DNA of 64,000 bases from Sedimentisphaerales bacterium (GCA_016926155.1 JAFGPC010000177.1:32871-96870); one strand, 5' to 3'; numbered from the stretch's first letter, positions 8,844 through 18,706 are shown. Translations and numbers: made by a program. The notes: generated by a model not told the origin, from the letters alone.

Positions 8844-10805
8844 TTATCGTACCATAACCTGCCCTGCATCAGAAACCAGTGTCTGGCCGGTGATCCGCTG
8901 AGCTCGATCACTGCATAAAAAGATCACAGCATCGGCAATGTCCTGGCCTTTGATCTCCTTGTTTAAAGCAGTTTTGCTGACATAATAAGGTATTACCTCT
9001 TCGGGCTTGATCCCATATTTTTTGGCACACACCCGAATGTATTGCGGATTCCAAATCTTGGAGCCTTCAAAGACGTTGCCCGGACAGACCGAGTTGACAC
9101 GAATACCATGAGAGCCAAGTTCGAGCGCCCAGCCGCGGGCCATATGGATCTCTCCTGCCTTGGTGGCGTTATAGGGCGTATTGTTTTTACTGGCTTCCAG
9201 ACCCGACTTGCTGGACAGATTCACAATCGCCCCGCCCATCCCCTGGTCAATCATAATACGAGCGGCATATTTGGCCATAAGAAAATAGCCGGTCAGATTG
9301 ACTTCCAGGGCCTGCCGCCATTTATTGACGGGCAGATCAATCAGGGGATATGGTGGTGCAACACCCGCGGCATTGACGAGAATATCAAGCCCCCCAAAGG
9401 TCTCCAGAATGCCCTCGAACGCCGAAGTGACGCTCTCTTCGCTGGTCACATCGCAATGACAGACAATTGTCGACGCCTTGGGAATTTCACGGGCAATCGT
9501 CTGTGCCGTCTCAGCGGCGGCAATCGAATCGATATCCAGAAGGACGACCATGGCCCCGGCTCGAGCTAGCCCAAGAGCAATACTTCGCCCCAGACCGGAA
9601 CCGGCCCCGGTAACCACGGCGACTCGATCTTTCAGATCTCCCCCGCTTACACCTTCGACCAGAGCACGCCGGAAGGATTCCATTTCCCATTCGTTAATGA
9701 AGGTCCGTTGTCGTTTGGATAAAGTGGCGATCCCTCCAAGAAACCTGGCGTTGACACGGATGAAAAAGGAACCGGCCGCAATATCGCGGATCGTTTGTGC
9801 TACATTTTCTTTGGCGGCAACAAACAGCCCCTGATTCTTTACCAGAAACGCCAGAGCAGGTTTATCCCCCTTCTCCCTCTGGTTTATCAACCGCTTTATG
9901 ATTCGATCTGAATCGACTTTATCAATCCACAAGGCCGGGCCATTGGCATACACCAATTCATCCGGTGATAAAGCCCCGGCGGCAAGCATACCGGCAACAT
10001 CCTTTTGCTTCATGAACCAGGCGATTTCATGATCCTGGAAGTGGTGAATAGGAAGATACTGGCCTGTCGCCTGAAAAACCGCCTTGCGAATCGTCAACTT
10101 TGTCTGATGTATAACAGCCTGATCTGCTTCTCTGATTCGATGGGGCAATGGATTTTTTAGACGATTACCGCAGGCCTTGATCACTTTACGGACCAGACGC
10201 AGGGCCGCATTTGAGGTAGGAGCTGTGACAAACAATCCATGTTTTTCCAGAAACAAAATCGCCGGTTTACATCCATACTCGGCCTGATACGCCTGGACCC
10301 GTCTGGAAATAGTGCGTGCCAGCATAAAACCGGGATCGGTATACGGCACCCATAACGGCGGCTTTTTTTCCTGATGGAAAAGTCGTTCCAACAGAGTCTT
10401 TCCATTTTGGGCGTTCACATAGGCCCCGACAACGTTAGGATGTAAATGAATCACCGCCGTATCGAGAAAGGCGTGCAGATGGGCTTCCACCGAGGGACGG
10501 GCACTGTCGTTCAGTTCGTCATCACAGGCCAGCAGCAATCGATTCATCACCTCCGTTTCACGACGCTGGGCATCCAGACCTGCAATAGTCTCATCCCTGA
10601 TAACATCAAGAACCATATCGAGCCGCATCCTTCGCCAGCCGCGTTTGTCGTCCATGTCCTTCAAAGCGGTTCCACTGGCTTTGATATACATATATTTGCC
10701 GTCGGCTGTCTTGACGGAAGTGTTGCCCCCCCCGCCCTGCACCAGGGCCGGATCCTTGCCGGTATGGTTGGAAATCCGAATCAGCTCCACCAGAGCTTTA
10801 TTCAT
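8844..10805 (-). CDS. Bifunctional rhamnulose-1-phosphate aldolase / short-chain dehydrogenase (RhaEW-like)
   Basis: Two enzymes are fused in 653 residues. The first ~370 form a class II aldolase/adducin domain with the phosphate-binding GNTSVK, KASGTALKDMD, and zinc histidines in VIHLHPN. From about residue 395 comes an SDR domain with TGAGSGLG (NAD binding), NAAG, and the Ser-Tyr-Lys set in NLSSKSG and YNATK. The family (B. subtilis YuxG, RhaEW) cleaves L-rhamnulose-1-phosphate to dihydroxyacetone phosphate and L-lactaldehyde, which the second half oxidises. RhaA in the same operon supports this. I chose ATG 10805, with GGAG upstream; in-frame TTG at 10826 is an alternative. Confidence 0.82.
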   Translation of the reverse strand: MNKALVELIRISNHTGKDPALVQGGGGNTSVKTADGKYMYIKASGTALKDMDDKRGWRRMRLDMVLDVIRDETIAGLDAQRRETEVMNRLLLACDDELNDSARPSVEAHLHAFLDTAVIHLHPNVVGAYVNAQNGKTLLERLFHQEKKPPLWVPYTDPGFMLARTISRRVQAYQAEYGCKPAILFLEKHGLFVTAPTSNAALRLVRKVIKACGNRLKNPLPHRIREADQAVIHQTKLTIRKAVFQATGQYLPIHHFQDHEIAWFMKQKDVAGMLAAGALSPDELVYANGPALWIDKVDSDRIIKRLINQREKGDKPALAFLVKNQGLFVAAKENVAQTIRDIAAGSFFIRVNARFLGGIATLSKRQRTFINEWEMESFRRALVEGVSGGDLKDRVAVVTGAGSGLGRSIALGLARAGAMVVLLDIDSIAAAETAQTIAREIPKASTIVCHCDVTSEESVTSAFEGILETFGGLDILVNAAGVAPPYPLIDLPVNKWRQALEVNLTGYFLMAKYAARIMIDQGMGGAIVNLSSKSGLEASKNNTPYNATKAGEIHMARGWALELGSHGIRVNSVCPGNVFEGSKIWNPQYIRVCAKKYGIKPEEVIPYYVSKTALNKEIKGQDIADAVIFLCSDRAQRITGQTLVSDAGQVMVR

Positions 10806-10852
10806 CAGTATCATGCTCCATATCAAAAAGAATAGTTATAAATAGAAAAGAA

Positions 10853-11056
10853 TTATATAACGGTTTCCTCTTCTTCAACCGTCGGTCCGGTATCCTTCCA
10901 CATCCATAAAGAAGCGCTGACAAACCACACAACAGTAGCTGCCATCATATATGCTTTGATTCTGTCAAGTTCCATACTGCCTGCCAGATACAATATCGAC
11001 GGCACCACTAAAGCCACAAGAGACAGCCAGGAAATGATCTGTAATGTCGTACGCAT
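10853..11056 (-). CDS. 67-residue two-helix membrane protein next to NCS1 transporter
   Basis: This small protein of 67 residues starts MRTTLQIISW and has two hydrophobic helices (about residues 7-28 and 37-55), then an acidic tail TVEEEETVI. I do not recognise a named family. The ATG at 11056 has GGGAG nine bases upstream; a TTG at 11071 is the alternative and would abut the transporter's stop. Its tight spacing to the transporter gene suggests an accessory subunit or stability factor for it (inference), much as small membrane proteins accompany some solute transporters. Confidence 0.6.
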   Translation of the reverse strand: MRTTLQIISWLSLVALVVPSILYLAGSMELDRIKAYMMAATVVWFVSASLWMWKDTGPTVEEEETVI

Positions 11057-11071
11057 TTTATGATCTCCCAA

Positions 11072-12502
11072 TTAGGCCGCCACCGAAGGACGGATTTTTT
11101 TCTGATAAAATAGACTAATCACAATATACAGTCCCGCCGCAACAAACCAGCCCGGCAGCGAAACAAAGAACTTCTTATCCTGACCGTACTGGAAAATGAT
11201 CCACAAACAGAAACCCAGGGTCAGAAACCAGGCCAAACCTGCCGCCCAGTTAAAGGTCTTTCCACTCAACTCGGCATAATTACTTTGCAAACCGAATTTG
11301 CGTATCAGCCAGAAATCTACAAAAATAACAGCTCCCATTGGCATCAGCAACATTCCATACAAAGCCACAAAATCCAGTAGTTTCATCGCGATAGCCGGGA
11401 ACATAGCCGCAATCGTAGCAATCAAGCCCGTCACCAGCGTCACTTTAAACCGGGATGTTTTGGGCATGATCGCCTGGAATGCCAGACCGGCACGGTAAAT
11501 GGTCGGATTGGCCGTCGTCCATCCGGCAATAATCACACAGATCAGCCCGGCAATCCCACAGGCTTCATAGGCCAAGGGGCCAGGTAACACTTTTGTATTC
11601 GAAGGATCCACATGCAATTGAAAAGCATACAAGATCGAGGCGCTGATCCACGCCATGAAATGTCCGACATACATTCCGGTTCCGGATGCTATGCCATACC
11701 AGGATTTCTTTGCAAAACGGAAAACTGACAGATCGCTCATACCCACATGCATGGCCATATTACAGAACCACGCAAAGAACATGACATGCCAGAAAGTAAA
11801 TTTCGTCTGGCCAGGCAGGGGATCGCCCCCTTTCCAGATCGTTGTTTTTGCCAGCGACCACAGCTCGGCGGGAGAAGAGATCTCCGCCCCAGTTACACTA
11901 ATAAATTGCCTTAATCCAACAAACCCGAACGCCAGAAATACCAGCACCATCCATGGGGAAGCAATATTGGCGAATTTAGCGACGGTCTGGTACCCATACG
12001 CAGCAACCACGGCGATCAACGCCCCAACAGCCAGCACGGCCAATATCCAACCTGCACTATTGGGATACATGTCATTCAACTCAGGCATTGGGAACTTAAA
12101 AAACACCCCTACCGCTGTCGCCGAAACCGTGATCATCGCTCCTGCCAGAAAACAAAACATCACCCCATTGGCCAGATTGTACAGAGTAACCAGATTTCGT
12201 CCGCAGATTTTTTCGAGCTGGTAATATAGAGTAAGCCGTACTCTTGTCGCAATCGGCGCACAGAGAAACACCCAGCTCATGACCGCCAGTGCATTGCCGA
12301 CGATCAGGCCGACTACGACATCGAAGGCGCTGACACCGGCCGCTACAAATAATGGCCCGATCATCAATTCGGTCCCGGCACAATGTTCGCCGGCATACAT
12401 GCCGATGAAACTCTTGAAACCCAACAGAGACCGTCGTGGAACCGGCTCTCGTTCAAACTCGCTGTGTCCTGGATCCTGTTGCGTTTTTTGTTCCTCGCTC
12501 AT
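11072..12502 (-). CDS. NCS1 / cytosine-purine permease-type transporter in rhamnose operon
   Basis: The 476-residue membrane protein has about 12 hydrophobic segments and looks like the cytosine/purine/allantoin permease (NCS1) family, with LLGFKSFIGMYAGEHCAGTELMIGP at the start and a glycine-rich GLIVGNALAVMSW helix. NCS1 proteins are usually cation symporters for nucleobases, but its location between rhaA and the rhamnulose aldolase argues for a sugar or sugar-derived substrate, perhaps L-rhamnose itself (inference). ATG 12502 follows AAGGAAA; a TTG at 12520 is an upstream alternative. The N-terminus before the first helix is polar and about 25 residues long. Confidence 0.75.
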   Translation of the reverse strand: MSEEQKTQQDPGHSEFEREPVPRRSLLGFKSFIGMYAGEHCAGTELMIGPLFVAAGVSAFDVVVGLIVGNALAVMSWVFLCAPIATRVRLTLYYQLEKICGRNLVTLYNLANGVMFCFLAGAMITVSATAVGVFFKFPMPELNDMYPNSAGWILAVLAVGALIAVVAAYGYQTVAKFANIASPWMVLVFLAFGFVGLRQFISVTGAEISSPAELWSLAKTTIWKGGDPLPGQTKFTFWHVMFFAWFCNMAMHVGMSDLSVFRFAKKSWYGIASGTGMYVGHFMAWISASILYAFQLHVDPSNTKVLPGPLAYEACGIAGLICVIIAGWTTANPTIYRAGLAFQAIMPKTSRFKVTLVTGLIATIAAMFPAIAMKLLDFVALYGMLLMPMGAVIFVDFWLIRKFGLQSNYAELSGKTFNWAAGLAWFLTLGFCLWIIFQYGQDKKFFVSLPGWFVAAGLYIVISLFYQKKIRPSVAA

Positions 12503-12541
12503 TCGGTTTTCCTTCCCCAATGACCTACAATCCTCGTATTC

Positions 12542-13804
12542 CTATGCACGCTTACTCAAAACATTCTTTTCGTACATCTTGACCTCATCCAACCACGTCA
12601 TGCCCACAGGCACATCCTTTGTAAAGCAGTAATAATCCCAGACGGCGCCAAACGGCATGGTCTTCAACTCTTCAAGTACCGCCAGCCGCTCCGTAAAATT
12701 GCCTTCCCGCTCGGCGGCTTTCAGCCGGTCCAGCGGCTCGAGCAAACCGTACAATAATGCCTTAATCATGCAGCGAGTCCCGATAACCCAGGCGGCAACC
12801 CGATTGATCGAGGCATCAAAAAAGTCCAGCCCGATGTGCACCCGATCGATATAACCGCCACGTATAACCTGCTGGGCAATGGCCCGCAGTTCATCATCAA
12901 GGATCACAACATGGTCGCTGTCCCATCGGACCGGCCGACTTACATGCAAAAGCAGCTCATCCACAAACGTCAGGACGGATGAAATCTTGTCGCTGATGAC
13001 TTCGGTTGGATGATAATGGCCCGCATCCAGACAGAGCAACTTCTTGTTTGCCACGGCATACCCCAGATAAAATTCGTGCGAGCCGGTCGTATAACTCTCG
13101 GCACCGATTCCAAATAACTTACTCTCAACGGCATCCAGATTATGCCTTGGATCAAGAGGCTCTGCAAAAATCTCGTCGAGTGATTTCTTAAGGATTTCCC
13201 GCGGGCTTTTTCTGTCAATGGGAATATCTTTAAAACCGTCCGGAATCCATACATTGGTTACCGTCGGTATCCCCAGAGCCTTGCCCATTGCCGCCCCGAT
13301 CATTCGACAGACAATTCCATGCTCCACCCAGAATCTTCGGACTCCTTCATCATGGCTGCTTAGTGTTAAACCGCTGTCCGCTTTGGGGTGCGAGAAAAAA
13401 GTCGGATTGAAATCCAATCCCATTCCATTGTTTTTCGCCCAGTCAATCCATCCGGCAAAGTGTTCCGGCTGCAGTTCGTTCCGCTCAATTCGCTTGCCTC
13501 CGGTCTCTGCATAAATAGCATGCAGGTTGAATCGGTGTGTTCCGGGAATCAGAGACAGGGCTTGATCGGCATCAGTGCGAAGTTCCTCCGGTGTTCGGGC
13601 TTTGCCGGGATAATTGCCCGTAACCGCCAGACCTCCATCCAGCCCTGCGTCGGGATTCTCAAATCCGCCCACATCATCCCCCTGCCAGCAATGCAGCGAA
13701 ACCGGAATCGAAGCCAATTTCTCCATCGCCGCGTCGGTATCCACTCCCCATTGTGCGTAAGCCTGTCTGGCCAGTTCGTATGCTTGCTCCACATTTGTTG
13801 CCAC
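12542..13804 (-). CDS. rhaA: L-rhamnose isomerase
   Basis: RhaA interconverts L-rhamnose and L-rhamnulose with a divalent metal, in the cytoplasm. The 420-residue length equals the E. coli enzyme. Family stretches are very well kept: [42 protein letters not shown]-like [40 protein letters not shown], and [12 protein letters not shown], which include the metal and substrate ligands. It uses a GTG start with AGGAG six bases upstream. It is the second or third gene of the operon and gives the operon its assignment. Confidence 0.95.
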   Translation of the reverse strand: MATNVEQAYELARQAYAQWGVDTDAAMEKLASIPVSLHCWQGDDVGGFENPDAGLDGGLAVTGNYPGKARTPEELRTDADQALSLIPGTHRFNLHAIYAETGGKRIERNELQPEHFAGWIDWAKNNGMGLDFNPTFFSHPKADSGLTLSSHDEGVRRFWVEHGIVCRMIGAAMGKALGIPTVTNVWIPDGFKDIPIDRKSPREILKKSLDEIFAEPLDPRHNLDAVESKLFGIGAESYTTGSHEFYLGYAVANKKLLCLDAGHYHPTEVISDKISSVLTFVDELLLHVSRPVRWDSDHVVILDDELRAIAQQVIRGGYIDRVHIGLDFFDASINRVAAWVIGTRCMIKALLYGLLEPLDRLKAAEREGNFTERLAVLEELKTMPFGAVWDYYCFTKDVPVGMTWLDEVKMYEKNVLSKRA

Positions 13805-13846
13805 GTTTTCTCCTTTCCCTTCAAACCATCAAGGCGGTTAGAGGTA

Positions 13847-15517
13847 TCATCCCGAATAATTGGCCAGCAGGACTTGTTCGGCTTTTTTGTTCCAAAGTCC
13901 GTTATCCAGACACGCCGCCACATCCGGCATGGTTTCAGAAAGCTTTTCCAACGGAATTAAGCCCATCTCGGCACAGGCCGGATACACGAGAATTTTTCCC
14001 GGAATCAGGGCCTTCTCTACAGATCGAATTCCATCCACCGCCCCGGCCATCCCACTGATGGCTGCCACCGAGATATCTGTGTCCAGCTTGCCGGATTCCA
14101 CCTTCTTCAAGACTACTTTCATATCTTCAAGCACCGAGCCGCTGGTGCCGATGAAATAAAGCTGTTTTTCAATGTATGCATCCAGATCCAAATCACCTTT
14201 AACACCGGCAGGAATTCCCGCAAATATATTAATGATCCCCCCCACCTCGGACTCCTCAATCGCCTGGGCTGCCAGTTGCGGAACCGGCGCCATAAGAGCC
14301 GTATAATCAAATCGTGTAGCCGGTTTTTCCTGTTTGGCATGATAGGGATAATAGGCTACGCCCAGTCTTGCCGCCATAGGGCCGGCAATTCGATTAAGAA
14401 GACCCAATCGGTAATCGTCCAGGTCCCCTGCAAAGACCGTGATATTCGGTATACCCTGACAGATATTCCGGATGACATGCATGACACCCATCGGCCCACC
14501 AGCACCGATCACATTGATCTTGTCATTAGCTTGAATTTCTCCAGAATAAGGGATGTACTCCATCGACTCGGCCGGATCGATGCCAAACGTGCCGACCATA
14601 CGGATATTTCCGTAATGGAATCGTCCTATTGTGGAGGTAACCGTACGACCGAATTTATTACCACACTGAATGATATTGTAGAGACCATTGGGCCCGATCT
14701 TATGGAACAATTTCTCAGTGGTTTCCACGTCCGAGCCAAAATACAACACATCGTCATACACACCATCGGGCAAATCCTCAATCCTCTCCGTCTCTTTAAT
14801 GGGAATTGTCCCTGCCGTGATTAAGGCCTTACGTGTTACCATCGTAATCTCGCCGGGTCGACCGTATCGACCGAGAAAGGCAATAAAGTCCGGTTCGGGC
14901 ACAGCCTGATCGGCCACGATCAGCATCCTTCCGCCTTCGACCAAACTGGATCGCTCTTTAACACGATACGCCTCTTCTACGCACGCCCAAGGCTCTACAA
15001 GAGCCACCGCCGAAGCACTCAGTTCTTCCGATGCGGGTAATAGAAACAATTCGCCCTCGGGAGATGTAATAATTCGCTGGTCCATCAATACGTACTGCTG
15101 CAATCCGCCTTCAAAATTATAGCCGAACGATGCATTGGAGTTGGTCGTAGGCAACCAGCGATAATCCGTCTCCACCAGATAACGCGCACCGATCCGGACG
15201 CCGCTCACCTTCTCACCTACAGCAATGATGCGAACCGTTGTCTCATGCCCGGGTACAGTCGGCTGATTGTCCGGCACATAACTCGGGATTTCTTTCAAAA
15301 TAGATTCTTCAATCCCTTCTCGAATGTGCTCCTTACGGGCATGTTTGTCATATTGTTTTAACAGCTTGAGATCGGAAAAGCACAAACCAACCGCTTCCAC
15401 CCGTCCAAGAATCTGCCAGGGACCGAGTTCGGGCATCTGTTTTTTACGATTCAATGTTAATTGGTCCGGTCCGATCAATTGAACAGCATATTGGGTTTTA
15501 GGTATTGTTGTGCTCAT
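13847..15517 (-). CDS. Long MDR-family dehydrogenase with two Rossmann-like halves
   Basis: This 556-residue protein begins as a zinc-type medium-chain dehydrogenase: catalytic Cys in VGLCFSDLK, His-Glu in VPGHET, and Glu in LVEPWACVEE. The usual four-cysteine structural-zinc loop is missing (that stretch reads DYRWLPTTNSNASFGYNFEGG without cysteine). It is about 200 residues longer than normal. The extra length looks like a second Rossmann segment: an early one (about 200-320) lacks the glycine motif, while a later one has VIGAGGPMGV. Substrate is unknown; a sugar or lactaldehyde-type alcohol is likely from the operon. ATG 15517 is preferred; ATG 15574 overlaps the upstream stop as ATGA but lacks a ribosome site. 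Confidence 0.7.
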   Translation of the reverse strand: MSTTIPKTQYAVQLIGPDQLTLNRKKQMPELGPWQILGRVEAVGLCFSDLKLLKQYDKHARKEHIREGIEESILKEIPSYVPDNQPTVPGHETTVRIIAVGEKVSGVRIGARYLVETDYRWLPTTNSNASFGYNFEGGLQQYVLMDQRIITSPEGELFLLPASEELSASAVALVEPWACVEEAYRVKERSSLVEGGRMLIVADQAVPEPDFIAFLGRYGRPGEITMVTRKALITAGTIPIKETERIEDLPDGVYDDVLYFGSDVETTEKLFHKIGPNGLYNIIQCGNKFGRTVTSTIGRFHYGNIRMVGTFGIDPAESMEYIPYSGEIQANDKINVIGAGGPMGVMHVIRNICQGIPNITVFAGDLDDYRLGLLNRIAGPMAARLGVAYYPYHAKQEKPATRFDYTALMAPVPQLAAQAIEESEVGGIINIFAGIPAGVKGDLDLDAYIEKQLYFIGTSGSVLEDMKVVLKKVESGKLDTDISVAAISGMAGAVDGIRSVEKALIPGKILVYPACAEMGLIPLEKLSETMPDVAACLDNGLWNKKAEQVLLANYSG

Positions 15518-15570
15518 TGTCTCTTTATTACTCTCGATTTTTGCCTGTCCGTCCTTCCCTGACGAACGGG

Positions 15571-16890
15571 TCATTGTAATTTAAATAAATCATCCGGCTT
15601 TGTATCGGTATTAACAGCGGCAAGCCGATGTTCCTGAGCAGGCTCAATCTCACGACCAACTGTTTCATAAAACTGGTTTCGCTCGCCCCGATCCGGAAAC
15701 AGTTTTTTCGCCCAGCCACTTGTATAACCCAGACCGCATTGTCGTTGCAGGACCGAATGGGCATAGACAATTCGTGCTCCCTGCAGGAAAAGCGGCATAT
15801 AGGGTGACAATTCCGCCGTTTCAAAATTATCGATAAACTTCTGACCCGGACTGTTCATCTCGGTGCCTACAATGATCGGCAACTGACGCTGGGAGGCGAT
15901 TTGGATCACCGCCCTCAGATTGGCAACCAACTCATCTTCCACACCCGGCGTGAAGTTGCGATCCGGAATGATATTAATCGCCTCTACCCCGCTGGCCATG
16001 GCAATATCGAGAAGTGTCTCAAGCTGTTGTTCCCCTTCACTCAATCCATTGAGCCAGGTCAGGGTCGGAATCCCTCCGATAGCCAGGACGAACTCATTGA
16101 CTTCGGCCATTCTGGGAAATGCCCCGGCATCGGGCACGACATAACCCGGCCCTCCCCGCTTCATCGTCTTAGAGCGAATGGTATTTAATATGTCACGCCC
16201 TTGTGGCAGCTCCATGTTTGAGACATCCACTCCAAGCTTATCCGACCAGAAGGAGATCAACTCATCGTCAGAGGCAAAGTGTTCGGCAGCTTTGCGAGCA
16301 TAGGCGACACAGATGTGCCGTTCCGTGGGATTTCCAGCCGGAGCCAGCGGTAAAACATCCTTTTCGTAATCCAACTTTATCGATGAAAGATAGGCATTAA
16401 CTCGTTCCACCAAGATTCTATTACGGTCCTGGGCTGTGTTTTTCAGTTTCCCTTGAAATGTCTTCCATTTTCCTGTCAACTGCCCTGAGGGGATTCCCAT
16501 TCCCATGTGATACGTAATCCCCGGCTCACCCGGGCTGGTCATCACCTTATCGGCGAATTCCGGCACAAAGACACGCGTCTCCAAACCTCCACAGGTCGGC
16601 AGATCGAGCAGTCGGCCAGCCTCTATAAACTCATCGAGTCCATCCAGAACATCAAAATCCACGATTCCTGCCAGAGCCATGCCGCTTCGTTTGGCCAGCC
16701 AGGCGTACTTACTGGGTGAATAACCATAGCTGTTATAGGAATAGAACGTATGACAATGCATATTGATTTTATCGGTTGGGGCAGGAAATTCGATCTGACC
16801 GGCCTCGACAAGGGTAATAAGCTCCTGCAAGGCGGTTAAACGTTTTCCCCAGTCAAAGCTGTCAAGCTGCTGTTCCCATTTTTCTATCAT
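15571..16890 (-). CDS. PHP-domain metal-dependent hydrolase, unknown substrate, rhamnose operon
   Basis: This 439-residue protein carries PHP-type metal-binding motifs: NMHCHTFYSYNSYG near residues 43-56, an Asp in GIVDFDVLDG, Glu in GLETRVF, a later GTEMNSPGQ and AHSV. Such proteins are metal-dependent phosphoesterases, phosphatases (HisK-like) or DNA polymerase domains; this one has no polymerase part. It is the first gene of the rhamnose operon, and its stop overlaps a possible ATG of the MDR gene. A role in clearing a sugar phosphate or opening a lactone is possible but unproven. The ATG has GGGAGCG just upstream. Confidence 0.65.
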   Translation of the reverse strand: MIEKWEQQLDSFDWGKRLTALQELITLVEAGQIEFPAPTDKINMHCHTFYSYNSYGYSPSKYAWLAKRSGMALAGIVDFDVLDGLDEFIEAGRLLDLPTCGGLETRVFVPEFADKVMTSPGEPGITYHMGMGIPSGQLTGKWKTFQGKLKNTAQDRNRILVERVNAYLSSIKLDYEKDVLPLAPAGNPTERHICVAYARKAAEHFASDDELISFWSDKLGVDVSNMELPQGRDILNTIRSKTMKRGGPGYVVPDAGAFPRMAEVNEFVLAIGGIPTLTWLNGLSEGEQQLETLLDIAMASGVEAINIIPDRNFTPGVEDELVANLRAVIQIASQRQLPIIVGTEMNSPGQKFIDNFETAELSPYMPLFLQGARIVYAHSVLQRQCGLGYTSGWAKKLFPDRGERNQFYETVGREIEPAQEHRLAAVNTDTKPDDLFKLQ

Positions 16891-17021
16891 TATACGCTCC
16901 CATTGTCCTTACAACACTCCTGCTCCGATTGGTGAAAAATCTTACCGTGACATGGCGAGAATTGCAAAACAAAACCCCTATTAGGCCTCTCAAGTGAACC
17001 AAATCGGTCATAAACGAACGT

Positions 17022-18266
17022 CTACGGCTTACCTTCCAGACAAAAGAGATGGGTCAGTGTTCGCAGATACAGCCGATTGTTAGCGACGGCCGGACTGGCC
17101 TGGGTTTCTTCTCCAAGATCATTGACCGCCAAAAACTGGTATTCCCTGTCTGCTTTGATTACGACAGCTTTTCCATCCATCGTGACACAGTAGATGTTCC
17201 CACCTATATAGATCGGCGAACAATAAAACCGCCCTCCCGGCTTTTTAGTCCAGATCGACTTTCCGGTTTTGGCATCGAAACAACAGACCGGGCCGGTATC
17301 GTGAAAGGTAAACATCAAATCGCCAACAATCAAAGGCATCGTCACATAAGGCAGGATTTTCCGATCAGTCAGGGCATATGCGATTTTCGGTTTTGCATGA
17401 GAATTTGTGGGAGGAACAACGGCGGCCAGTTGCATTCCTGTCCCCCCATCTCCGCAATTGACAATCACCATATCCTTGGTAACGACAGGGGACGCAACCA
17501 CACGGGCAGGACAGGCTGTGATCTCTTCCCAGAGAACCTTGCCTGTCCGTGGATCGACACCAGTAACACCATGGCTCTTGCTGGCAAAGACAAGCTGATC
17601 TTGACCATCCGATCCGGTATATACACACGGCGTGGAATACGAAATGTGACTGGCATTGTTGCGTTTGAGCTGCCAACAAATCGTGCCTGTATTTTTATCC
17701 AAAGCATACCAATAACTTTTTACATCGTCGCTATTGACACGCTGCTCCATGGTGAATACCAACAGATCATCAATCAGCATGGGGGTTTTGCAGGGGCCGT
17801 GCTGGGAGGCAGTCGGGCCGAAGGACTTTGACCATAAAGGCTCACCGGCATGATCCAGGGCGAGTACTGTCGTTTCCTCGGCGGTGCTCCATATCACATA
17901 CACTGCCCGTTCATCACAAGCCGGGCTGCCTGCGGCGTAGTGGTTCAGGCTGTTCATACGGTACGGGGCAAGCGTATAGTCCTTTTTCCACAGGATTTTG
18001 CCCGTATCTGCATCCAGCGCCAGAAGTGCAACGTCATTCTTGTTTCCGCAGGTAATAAACAGCTTATGTTTCCAGAGGACCGGGGAGGAATGCCCCTGGC
18101 CCGGCAGTTTGGTCTTCCACAGATAATCGCTGTCCGTCCACTGGAAGGGAATCCCCTTGGCCTGACTGATCCCCGATCCATTAGGCCCTCGAAACCGGGT
18201 CCAGTCCTGCGCATATACTCCCGTCACTAGCCAAATCAAAAGGCTGTAATATAACACACATCTCAT
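17022..18266 (-). CDS. Secreted PQQ-type beta-propeller repeat protein
   Basis: After a signal peptide (LYYSLLIWLVTGVYAQ) the 414-residue protein opens with DWTRFRGPNGSGIS, the typical start of planctomycete propeller proteins. It then shows repeated blades with the DxxTGKxxWxK theme (LDADTGKILWKK, LDKNTGTICWQ, VDPRTGKVLWEE, FDAKTGKSIWTK). The fold is related to BamB and quinoprotein dehydrogenases, but I see no clear PQQ-binding catalytic set, so an enzyme activity should not be assumed. It likely acts in the periplasm or cell envelope. It is transcribed alone, with about 130 bases to the next gene on either side. Confidence 0.8.
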   Translation of the reverse strand: MRCVLYYSLLIWLVTGVYAQDWTRFRGPNGSGISQAKGIPFQWTDSDYLWKTKLPGQGHSSPVLWKHKLFITCGNKNDVALLALDADTGKILWKKDYTLAPYRMNSLNHYAAGSPACDERAVYVIWSTAEETTVLALDHAGEPLWSKSFGPTASQHGPCKTPMLIDDLLVFTMEQRVNSDDVKSYWYALDKNTGTICWQLKRNNASHISYSTPCVYTGSDGQDQLVFASKSHGVTGVDPRTGKVLWEEITACPARVVASPVVTKDMVIVNCGDGGTGMQLAAVVPPTNSHAKPKIAYALTDRKILPYVTMPLIVGDLMFTFHDTGPVCCFDAKTGKSIWTKKPGGRFYCSPIYIGGNIYCVTMDGKAVVIKADREYQFLAVNDLGEETQASPAVANNRLYLRTLTHLFCLEGKP

Positions 18267-18411
18267 CTATCCACTCCCATCTAATGAGTCCCATTCTTTC
18301 ACGTATATAATTCAATTATAGACATAAGTGGAATGGAAGTCACAAAGGAATTCAAACAGCAATAACAGGAGACAATTCTGTTTTGGCAAGTAAGAAATGA
18401 AATCCAAATTG

Positions 18412-18705
18412 TTATCTACCTTTCCACATTTTAGACAAATCTGGATTATTAGATATCATTGCTTTTCGAAATTCGCCATCTTTGACCACCCTTGTTGCCA
18501 ATTCACGCAAAATCTGTTCATGAACTAAATCAAATATTTCCTTCATCCCGAATATATTTCGTTCCTTATTTCGGAAAAGAAAAGCCGTATACCACTGGTT
18601 ATCTTCACGTTGAGAAGGAGATTCATGATAAGCAATAAAAATCCAAGGATGATTCCTATCTTTCTTACCTAGACGTAGAGGTTTAATTTCTGACCACCAA
18701 CCCAT
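18412..18705 (-). CDS. Hypothetical 97-residue protein
   Basis: I do not recognise this protein. It is 97 residues, begins MGWWSEIKPLRLGKKDR, has no signal peptide or membrane helix, and is rich in charged and aromatic residues. ATG 18705 is used because AGGTGAT lies just upstream, at the end of the esterase gene; a GTG at 18714 would overlap that gene's stop. The tight coupling to the esterase-like gene suggests co-expression. Codon use does not look obviously foreign. Confidence 0.5.
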   Translation of the reverse strand: MGWWSEIKPLRLGKKDRNHPWIFIAYHESPSQREDNQWYTAFLFRNKERNIFGMKEIFDLVHEQILRELATRVVKDGEFRKAMISNNPDLSKMWKGR

Positions 18706-18706
18706 T

